Source: Brachypterus glaber
Taxonomy: Eukaryota; Arthropoda; Insecta; Coleoptera; Kateretidae
Assembly (NCBI GenBank): GCA_958510825.1
Contig: OY294048.1
Coordinates: forward strand, 20,353,589 to 20,417,588
DNA: 64,000 nucleotides
Reading direction: 5' to 3'
In this document: in pieces, positions 56,314 to 64,000 of the stretch
How the letters are laid out: every line of letters starts with the position of its first letter
Position numbering within the stretch: the stretch's first letter is position 1
The notes under the pieces: model-generated
The model's input: only the letters and a program-made list of their open reading frames with translations
The model's database searches: none
Told to the model about the DNA's origin: nothing
Translations under genes and position numbers: made by a program

Positions 56314-56533
56314 GGTTTTATCTTGGCTGATTGCGACATCTAGTTTATATTTATTACAGCCATACTGATTTTTGTTTAGAATCCCGTTTTCTTGTTAAAC
56401 TAAAATACACGTTTTCAACATTCTGGGACGTAGGCTACAGTTTTCATTAAAATGTATGATTCGCAAAATTCCCTATAAGATATATACTACTACCAGTTTG
56501 CTTTATCCTCTCAGCGGAAGATGGCAGCATCAC
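56314..56533 (+). repeat. Direct repeat flanking a TE, copy 1
   Basis: It shares GGTTTTATCTTGGCTGATT, CCGTTTTCTTGTT and AAGATGGCAGCATCAC in the same order with 58336-58462. The two copies bracket the element 56646-58286. Confidence 0.6.
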
Positions 56534-56645
56534 GTCCTACATATTTAATTTTCTGCATACTGCGACTACAGTGAAAATAGCACTAAGGTCGCCCCATCCA
56601 GCTTGATGATGCCGTCCAAGGATATGGATAACTTATATAGGCCTA

Positions 56646-58286
56646 TACAAGGTGTTCCGTATCGTTATATTCAAATGAGTATATAGCAGACTTAATTCTA
56701 AGGCAAGAAAAAACACAAAAGTGTTAGGTCGATTTTTATTCGTCCGTTAGCTACGACCCTCCTAAGGGTACATCTGAAAAGTAGTTTTTATTTAATATCT
56801 CTGAAAGCACATGAACAAAAGTAACGATTTTTTGCACATGTCTATCATTTCATGTAATTTTTTTTTGGTAATTTTAACCAGTGACGTGCGAAATGGTCAC
56901 ATTTTAGCCCCAAACTTTTTAACCGTAAATTTGTTGACATTTTCTCAATAAAATATTAACCCTTCGTTTGGCGCGCGGTCTACGATCGTAGACCATGCTT
57001 TTTTTTAGCTGGGTAACTTTTTACACGGAGTGTTTACGCTTGCGCCTCTTCGAGTAGCTATGCATTATGCATCAATCTATTAGATCAGTAATAATTCACA
57101 CTTTGAATGGGTATAATATTGTTTTTATTCATATTGAAACCTGCCTGGTCTACAATTGTAGACCGCGCGACTAACCACGTTACATTTTTTATTTTTGCAT
57201 TTTTTATTTTGTGTAAGTTTTTTTGTTTCTTTTTGTGAATATTGTTTTTCAAAGTTAGTTTATTAAAGATAAATTAAAGATACAATATGTCTTTACCACC
57301 AAAAAAAAATAGCGGTTTATAGGAAGACACTGGCACGAGTCTTTTTGGGCATGAAAGAGCTCATACGTAATGTTTTTAATAAATAAGGTAATTTTTTGTT
57401 CTATAAAACTAAAAATTACTTTGTACACTAAATGTGCCTAAGAAGGGAAAATAAATCGAAAAAAAAATTGCTCAAATTATCATAACTACGATTGCAAAGA
57501 GCACATGTACAAGGCGCATGAGTTACTAAAATATTGCATGATTTCGAGTCAAATTTTATAATATTTTTTTCTTTTAATTTAGGTGTTTTTTATTTTTTTA
57601 TAATCGTACATGTTAAAAAAAAACAAATGTTTTAGTTTCAGAAAGTTTTTTAAGTTATTTTTATTTATTTTTACAAATTACCGTACAGATGTAAAATATA
57701 TGTTAGAATTGTATATCATTTTTCTTTTACCCTTAACACTTACTAAAACAATAATAATTTGAACAAAATATGTAAATAACTTTTAAATACAACCAAATAA
57801 ATAACATAAGATATTTGGTTTTTAAAAATATAAAATGTTTTTTTTTTAAACAAAAAATAAAATGGTCTACAAGTGTAGACCGCGCGCCTAAACACGTTAC
57901 AAAAAGAGGCGCGCCTAACTAAGGGTTAATCTTCAATTAAAAATACATAGAAAAGGTACTCTTCATGTAACACCGTAGGGACAACCATTCTCGAGAAAGT
58001 TTGAGTTAAAGAGAAAATGTCACGTTGTGAGTATCCAAAACAGGAACTAAAAAATGCGCTAATTAAATTTTCAATACAGCAGGACTATTTTACATTAGCA
58101 ACTATGAAAAAAATATCTCCTAGACAAATATCCACAAATCGCTTTTAAGGGAGCTACTATTTTACCCTTAAGAGGATGGTAGCTCCCTTACGAAAAAAAA
58201 TCCACCTACCACTTTTGTGTTTTTTTGTCTTAGAATTAAGTCTACTTACTCACAAAATTTGATCAAATGATACGGAACACCTTGTA
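56646..58286. mobile_element. TIR element with ACAAGGTGTTCCGTATC ends, holding a piggyBac-like element
   Basis: TACAAGGTGTTCCGTATC at the left and its perfect complement at the right; the inverted arms continue with TTAATTCTAAG(G/A)CAA. Without the inner element it is about 670 bp. Its inner blocks (ATACATAGAAAAGGTACTCTT, CTCGAGAAAG) resemble the foldback 32021-39360, so the two are related. Confidence 0.7.
56960..57925. mobile_element. piggyBac-like non-autonomous element, 966 bp
   Basis: TTAA at 56956-56959 and 57926-57929 flanks ends CCCTT and AAGGG, the piggyBac pattern. Near the ends lie GC-rich GGCGCGC blocks and three palindromes: GGTCTACGATCGTAGACC (about 56978), GGTCTACAATTGTAGACC (about 57147) and GGTCTACAAGTGTAGACC (about 57863). 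A short frame MSLPPKKNS from about 57286 may be the remains of a transposase start, but no DDE core is present. Confidence 0.78.
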
Positions 58287-58335
58287 CAAGTGAGACACGG
58301 CGCCCCTTTTTCTTAGTTATGGCAAAGTTATTTTA

Positions 58336-58462
58336 GGTTTTATCTTGGCTGATTAGGACATCTAGTCTAGGTTTAAGTTTCCGTTTTCTTGTTATTATCA
58401 TGTTACTCATATTATATAATACAAGTTTGATTTATCTAGTCAGCGCAAGATGGCAGCATCAC
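58336..58462 (+). repeat. Direct repeat flanking a TE, copy 2
   Basis: Shorter copy of 56314-56533, lacking about 90 bp of the middle. Confidence 0.6.
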
Positions 58463-58817
58463 CTATTTTATTTTCTGCACATCGGAAAAATCGCTTCGGT
58501 CAAATATCGAGATTCTGTATTTAGACGTTACACATTTTAAAAAGGATTGATCTTTAAAGAAATTACTAAAATATCACAATTTTTGCTTCCTTAGGTATTA
58601 AATATCAAAAATTCCTGAAATATGTATGTGTATCTTCGATTTTGTTAATAAGCATTTTTGCCAAATATCGATACCTAATTTATATTTAGAGGTCTCAGAC
58701 ATACGCACATTTATTTTTAATGGCCTTTCGACTTATATATAATAATTTTAACCCCCTTAGCGATCGATTCCTTTCGGTACTGTTAAACAATATTTTTGCC
58801 AAATGTTGAGATTCTAG

Positions 58818-59071
58818 CAACGAACTAATAACTCTTCTCTCTAGAATAGGCATTTCATTCGTAAAAACTGATAAAAACGTCGGCAACATAAACATTCGTC
58901 TGTCTTACTCCCACAGCTTTGTTCTAACAGAGACAACAATAACAGTTACTGGTAATTGTTATTGTTCAGGCTTAAATATACCTACTATTTATTTACAAAC
59001 AAACCGAGATGTTGGCGATACTATATATTAACGGTATGCGTATTCTAGAGAAAAGAGTTTTTAGTTCGTTG
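58818..59071. mobile_element. hAT-like MITE, intact copy
   Basis: 254 bp with inverted ends CAACGAACTAATAACTCTTC (the repeat continues to about 31 bp, with one or two mismatches on the right). It is flanked by a perfect 8-bp duplication GATTCTAG (58810-58817 and 59072-59079), the hAT signature. It is the uninterrupted sibling of 2252-2641. The minus-strand 66-residue frame overlapping it is not a gene. Confidence 0.85.
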
Positions 59072-59079
59072 GATTCTAG

Positions 59080-59922
59080 ATTAAGAGGTCTCTGAGATAC
59101 TAACACTTTTTAAAAAGGTCTAATAATGAAATATTTTACCCTTTACGACTAAAATATCAAAATATTTTCCCACTTACGCGTAATTACGCGTACTCGCAAT
59201 GACCCGTAATGACCCGGGTCAAATATCAAAAATTCCTGTAATACTTTCGATAAAGACTTTTTCCAAAATCCAGATTGTAGATAAAACAGATACTTAAACT
59301 TTTTTAAAAAGGTCTAATCTTTAAATAACATTCCCTAAATATCACGATTTTTATCCAATTAAGGGCCAAAAATTCCTAAAACACTAATGTTTTTTTGAAA
59401 TTTTTTTTTTTTTGAAATTTTTTTATATTCAAAAAAATTTTTTTTTTAAACATTTTTTTTTTCAATTTTTTTTAGTTTTTTTTCCGAAAAGAAAATTTAA
59501 ACAAAATTTTTTTAAATTTTTTAAAAAATTTAAATTAAAAAAAACTTTTTTTGATTTTTGTTTTTTTGAAAAATATTTTATTTTTCGTTTTTCGCAGACC
59601 TTTTTTTAAAAAAATGTAATTTTTTTATTTTTTTTAATATAATAATATAATAATGCGTATCATTACATATCTTCAAGGCTTGTTTATTTATTTATTAGTT
59701 TTTAGTCATTCTGGCACCTTACATATAAAGGTACTTTATACCTTATTAGACTGTTTACAAATTGCAAATAGTGGGTGCTTACATTATAAAACAATCTGTC
59801 CAAATTTTAAGTTTCTAGTTCCTGGGCGTTGATTGGTTAAAGTCGTTCAGTTCGAATTGTATAATATATTTTTAATTAAAATTTCACAAAATTAATTTTA
59901 TCTTAAAATAAACGTCTTAAAT
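59080..59922. other. No gene; A/T homopolymer tract
   Basis: 59395-59640 is nearly pure T and A runs and gives a Phe/Lys-only open frame that is not real. The remainder is A+T-rich. Confidence 0.6.
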
Positions 59923-60896
59923 CGTCGTGTTACCTTAACTACCTCGTATCTCCAAAAATTCGATTTTCGGTTTTTTGCACTAATCAATTCTGTACATGAT
60001 TAGTAATGACCTAAACAAAGTCCTAATTTAAAATTCCAATTGGTTTATAAGTTATGTCGAACTAATTATCTCGTATCTCCTTTACTACTTAAAATAAATA
60101 ACTGTAACTACCTCGTATCTCCAATATTAGGCCTAGCAAATAAGGAATTTCTAGTAGGTGAAAATATCTAAGAAGATAAAACTTTGCATACCTATGTATT
60201 TGGATGCGGAAAATATATTGGTGAAGTAAAAAAAGACCTACCACCCCTCCATCTCACCCCCAGTGGTGAAAAATATCCCTTTTATCGTTTTTTTTTCTTA
60301 AAATGTTTATAAAATTTATATCTAGGCGGTGAAGTTGGAATTTTCTTATCATCAATTCACTTTCAGCAACCTCAAAAACTCCAATATACCAATTTTTACG
60401 AAAACTACCCTCCGTCCCTCAGGGGGTGGAGTTAGATTTTTTTTATTATCAGTTTCGCTTTTAGCAACCTCAAAAACCCCAATATGCGAATTTTCACGAA
60501 AACTACCCCCCAACCTTCAGGGGGTGGAATTAGAAAAATTTTGTTATCAGATTTAGTTTCGTGAACCCCGAAAACCCCTATGTACCAATTTTAACGAAAA
60601 TATTGAAAAAATTTAAAAATATTTACCCCCTTGAGCAACCTCGTATCTCCAGTACAGGGTTACGACTTGGAAATAATAGTTACTGTAACTAACTCGTATC
60701 TCCATAATTCTAATTTTTGACTCACGTAACTAATAATTTTGCAATCTTTTATGCTTGAAGGGTCCACAAGAAATAACTACACTTATATTTGTCTATATTA
60801 CAATAAAAAAAATAAGAATTTTAAAGTTAACCGTTTTTTTGTGTCCCCTGAAAACCTGTGAATTTGGAGATACGAGGTAGTTAAGGTAACACGACG
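59923..60896. mobile_element. 974-bp TIR element with an array of a 15-17-bp motif
   Basis: A 31-bp inverted repeat: CGTCGTGTTACCTTAACTAC then CTCGTATCTCC, perfect at both ends. AAAT flanks it (59919-59922 and 60897-60900), a possible 4-bp duplication. The motif AACTACCTCGTATCTCC occurs at 59937-59953, 60064-60080 (one change), 60106-60122, 60636-60650 (partial), 60687-60703 (one change) and inverted at 60866-60882. It also contains the minisatellite 60330-60600. Confidence 0.78.
60330..60600 (+). repeat. Minisatellite, about 3 units, same family as 22568-22945
   Basis: Units of about 85 bp with CACTTTCAGCAACCTCAAAAA, CCAATATACCAATTTTTACG and CCTCAGGGGGTGGA. Open frames across it are not genes. 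Confidence 0.75.
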
Positions 60897-60900
60897 AAAT

Positions 60901-61867
60901 GTCACTTTCATTAATTAAAGTGGGTCTATGAAATAATCAATTTTATGAAAAAGTTAAACAATATACATTTATAATATTTTTTCAACAGTTAAAAAAAATC
61001 TTTTATTTGAGCGTAAATAAAATCCAATAATAACACAGGCTCACAAAAAAAGTTGTCTGTGCTCGGGTTGAGACCCACCTATTCTTATGTATTTTGGTAT
61101 GATGAACACGAATTTAAGAAGTAAAAATCTAAATTATGGTCATAGTCGGCTCTTATGGTTAGCTATGTTTTTTGTAAAAAACAAATTAAATTTTTGTACA
61201 AAGAGGTCGCTGCAGCCTGTTTTCGTTAAAAAAATGGCTTATTTTCTTTGCTAATAGATGGCGTCAACAACGCTTGTCAGCAAAAACAAATATGCCTTTT
61301 GATAATATAAATATTCCTTTATTAATTTTTATATTTTCATTAATTATACTTTAAGTGTCCTTTAGCCCATCCTAAAGTTGGGTCTGCAGCGAAGCGTCGC
61401 TGCTTCAAACTGTGGTCCTTAAAAAAATAATTTAAAAAGTTGAAAATTCGAAATTTGCTCACAAGTTGACTTGCTTGGTTAGTCATGTTTTTTTAGAAAA
61501 AAAGAGGAGAACATACTGGTTATTGACATCTTTGTTTCTCACATTTTGTGACGACTTTGATTTTTTCAAGAAAGATTTATTGATAACATTTTTTAAATTT
61601 TATTCCTGACCGTGTACTTATTCCATGAAAATAACCTTTCATGTGATAAAGCATTTTAAGAAAATGTACATATTTGTTAGAATAATTTTTACTTACGTTT
61701 AAAATTAATTGGGGGGACAAGAATTTTAGCGATGTGCTAGGCGATGTATATAAATTGGCACCCTTAGTAGTACGGAATCAGCACTGCGGATGTAAATATA
61801 CAAACAAAGCAAATCTGCTCGAAATAATTTCAAAGAACAAAACTAACGGGTCTCTCAATAGGAGTGA
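60901..61867. other. No gene; single foldback end at about 61034
   Basis: AACACAGGCTCACAAAAAAAG followed by a TTCTTATGTATTTTGG core at about 61083 repeats the terminal and core modules of the 26794-27619 family. The right end was not found. Confidence 0.45.
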
Positions 61868-62074
61868 TAGTTTTTTTTAATAGATATTTTTCAGTTCCTG
61901 ATATATTTTATTTTTACTTCAAGGTGTCAAAATATTCAGTATAGTTTGTGGTTTTATCATGCAGAGTTTGACGCTTCGCGACCGTTTAGAAATTATTAAA
62001 AAATATTACCAAAGTTCAATCTCATGAGCTCAGTTGAGGGTCCGGACGCTGCCCTGTCATAAACCACAATGCAA

Positions 62075-62251
62075 CTACATTTCATCTAGTACTTGTGGTT
62101 TGTTTTCGCACCAATAAAGGCAATTTTTTTAGTTAACAAAGACATTCATCCAAAAATGCGCCTCGTTTGAGAAGATGATTTTTCGGCCGAAATCAGGATC
62201 ATCTTCCAAGTGCTCAAGGGCCCAATCAGCAAACTCCCGAAGCAATCTGTG
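62075..62251 (-). pseudogene. Tc1/mariner transposase fragment, minus strand
   Basis: It reads HRLLREFADWALEHLEDD, then IIFSNEAHFWMNVFVN, a stop, and NCLYWCENKPQVLDEM with a final stop at 62075. The block F-S-D/N-E-A-H-F followed by N-x-x-N-C-x-Y-W is typical of the region around the first catalytic aspartate of mariner-type transposases. Here that residue appears as N, so even without the stop it would be defective. Confidence 0.7.
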
Positions 62252-62352
62252 GCTTTAGCTTTTAAGTCAATACCACTTTGTAAGGATGTAGGACCAAATC
62301 CTTACCCAAAATTGAGTTGACGTCTGCGGAAGCTTAATGTTGATATCGTCGT

Positions 62353-62538
62353 GAAATCGACAAAGGCAAAATCTTCTCAGATGAGGCTCGTTTTTGAATG
62401 AATGGCTTTGTTAACAAACAACATTGCCGTTATTGGTGCAAGAACAACTCACATGTGTTAGATAAAATGCTGTTGCATTCTAAAAAAAACACTGTGTGGC
62501 GGAGTCATCGGACCCACAACTGAGCTCGAACTTTGGTA
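62353..62538 (+). pseudogene. Tc1/mariner transposase fragment, plus strand
   Basis: It reads EIDKGKIFSDEARF, a stop, MNGFVNKQHCRYWCKNNSHV, then KTLCGGVIGPT. The order equals the minus-strand fragment at 62075-62251 (FSNEAHF, NCLYWCENK), but this arm keeps D in FSDEA and extends further towards the G-G-V-I-G-P block. The two arms have diverged separately, so the inversion is not recent. Confidence 0.72.
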
Positions 62539-62645
62539 ATATTTTTTAAATAATTTAGAAACGGTCGGGAAGCGTCAAAATATTTTGACACCTGGAAGTT
62601 CAAAAAATATATATCAGGAACCGAGAAATGTCTATTGAAAAAACT

Positions 62646-63440
62646 AAAACTCCTACTGAATTCAGTAAATCGCATGTAAGGGGTTTTTCGGGTTTTTTGT
62701 AATAATGTTTTCTCCGAAGTGGTAATAACTAGAGCAAATTCCTCAACATATTTGGAATCTGCATATAAAATATTATAAGAATAAGGCGATTTTATTCTTC
62801 GCGAACAATTGGTTCTTAACATGGCCATCATCAAAGAAGATTTACCATTATCTCGTGAAGCCGATCGGATGGGATTTTGCTGAAAGTGGTCCTATAATGT
62901 CTAGATGCTAAATTAATAAAATCCGTTGTTTATTTTATACGCAATATTTTTTAAACCTAAATAAGATACAGGAGTAGCGTGTGAAAGACCCGTTATAACG
63001 TCTATGTTATAACCCTTTATATGTAACGCGTTACATAGACGCGCCTTCGCCAAAATTATAAAAGAAGTCTATCGAATTTTGAGCTAAATCGAGTGCACAG
63101 ATTTATCTTATAAGATTTTAAATACTTTTTAGATACTTAAAAAAATAATATTTTCTCAAAATTTCAGCTTTTTTATTGCCCGGAACATACTTTAATTAAT
63201 TACATTAATTACGGAATTCGACATCTATGTCATACATATAGGTAATGCAGGATTTGGCAACATTGCACCTAACGAAAGTTCAAGTGTTATGTCAAAATAA
63301 AAATACTGCTGCCAACAAAATAATACTTTACCCTATAGGCCTAGGTTCATTAAAATTAAAAACGAAAAAAAAAATCAAAAAAATCAAAAAAAAAAATAAG
63401 TTTTTCAAAAAAATGAAAATTTAAAATATGCCAAAATGTC
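62646..63440. other. No gene; low-complexity and shared motifs
   Basis: GCGCCTTCGCCAAAATT at 63041-63057 repeats the motif of 15098. CCTATAGGCCTAGG followed by an A-run (63333-63410) is an inverted match to 3560-3600. The 109-residue minus frame 62505-62834 overlaps the palindrome and is not called. Confidence 0.45.
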
Positions 63441-63880
63441 AATTGAATCGTTTTTTACTAAAAGGGCGTAAATCATTAAAGTAAAACTTTTGGGAAATTA
63501 AAAAAACTAATATATAGTAAAATTTTCACATAAGTTGGAAGAGCAGTTTTTATGTAATTAAATGCCTAAATTTGTAAAAAAAATCGCCCTTTTAACAAAA
63601 ATAGAAGGAAATTATAAACATTATAAAACGTCAACAAAAGATAATTTTCTTCGCTGTCTGGCTAAGGTTTAAAGTCACTGTCAGGATATTTAGCAACTGT
63701 TGTAGGCCAGATTGTTATGACTTCAAAGTACTCTTTGTACTGATCAGAAAAAAAAAGAAAAAAAAAACGTTTTTTCAACAAAAATCAATGTGTCTATCCT
63801 GTACCATAATAAAACTGTACCTAACTCAATTTTGAAAAAAAAAATTGACTTACGCCCTTTTAGCAAAAACCGATTCAATT
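63441..63880. mobile_element. 440-bp TIR element
   Basis: The left end AATTGAATCGTTTTTTACTA and then AAAGGGCGTAA are matched by the complement TTACGCCCTTTTAGCAAAAA, CCGATTCAATT at the right, with one indel and two differences. No open frame. Confidence 0.65.
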
Positions 63881-64000
63881 TTATTAATTATTTTATAGTT
63901 TAAGTAAGATTTTAAGAAAGAGGTTAGAATAGTTTGACCTGTTGTGAGTTTTTCTTTAAGTTTGTTACCAGTCTCTAATAAGTTATTACAGATAATGCGT

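Larger units (their letters stand above)
61868..62645. mobile_element. Head-to-head pair of mariner-derived halves (778-bp palindrome)
   Basis: The outer ends TAGTTTTTT...CAGTTCCTGATATAT pair with the complement at 62610-62645, and the arms include TTTGACGCTTCGCGACCGTTT and its near complement. Each arm holds a piece of the same Tc1/mariner transposase, on opposite strands, meeting near 62300-62350. The left arm has a short extra piece (about 61937-61968). Confidence 0.7.

Noticed and set aside
59412..59609. Open frame of almost only Phe and Lys
   Set aside because: Produced by T/A homopolymer runs; no domain and no start context.
62505..62834. 109-residue minus-strand frame
   Set aside because: Antisense to the mariner fragment and running beyond the palindrome; no motif.
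1..64000. tRNA and rRNA genes
   Set aside because: No T-arm GGTTCGAATCC-like box with a matching acceptor stem and no rRNA block was seen by eye; a dedicated scan was not possible.

Overview
The window looks like an arthropod, most likely insect, nuclear genome: it is strongly A+T-rich, has no bacterial-style gene packing, and is filled with eukaryotic transposable elements (a BEL/Pao LTR retrotransposon, several non-LTR retrotransposons, Tc1/mariner, hAT-like, piggyBac-like and a Penelope-like terminal repeat). The order of insect cannot be settled from sequence alone. Only one short segment (25655-25772) looks like part of a host gene: a polypyrimidine tract, an AG acceptor and a GC-richer 39-codon open frame ending in TGA, probably the last coding exon of a plus-strand gene.

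Layout. 1-8.3 kb: short tandem repeats, small inverted-repeat elements (a hAT-like MITE at 2252-2641 interrupted by a 123-bp hairpin insertion) and a 1.1-kb imperfect tandem duplication. 8.3-14.3 kb: two 5'-truncated LINEs facing each other (8350-10171 plus; 11134-12797 minus), the tail of a hAT-like transposase, a broken Tc1/mariner transposase and another LINE C-terminus. 14.5-18.2 kb: a TTAA-flanked MITE, an 885-bp hAT-like foldback and a near-perfect 307-bp foldback whose two arms each carry a hammerhead-ribozyme-like motif. 18.7-21.0 kb: a plus-strand LINE interrupted by a 491-bp minus-strand LINE insertion of the family seen at 11-12.8 kb. 21.4-31.4 kb: a series of foldback elements, a minisatellite, the putative exon, and no other gene.

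32.0-47.7 kb: a 6157-bp BEL/Pao element (263-bp LTRs, CATTT target duplication, gag-pol on the minus strand broken only by one in-frame TAA) sits inside one arm of a foldback element. A 6.06-kb segment containing its 5' half, its 5' LTR and about 3 kb of flank is then tandemly repeated almost perfectly, so a truncated second gag-pol lies at 41588-44143. 48.5-56.3 kb: inverted-repeat elements and a decayed minus-strand LINE (49.5-52.8 kb) split by a 1.5-kb foldback, then a small foldback split by a 1.2-kb foldback. 56.3-64 kb: a TIR element containing a TTAA-flanked piggyBac-like element, an intact hAT-like MITE, a TIR element carrying six copies of a 15-17-bp motif, a head-to-head pair of mariner transposase fragments, and a final TIR element.

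The parts do not form a pathway. The window is a record of nested insertion, and the order can be read in several places: foldback, then BEL, then segmental duplication; LINE, then LINE; MITE, then foldback. Element ends, target duplications and similarities were read by eye. Family names rest on motifs and target-site length, not on a database search.
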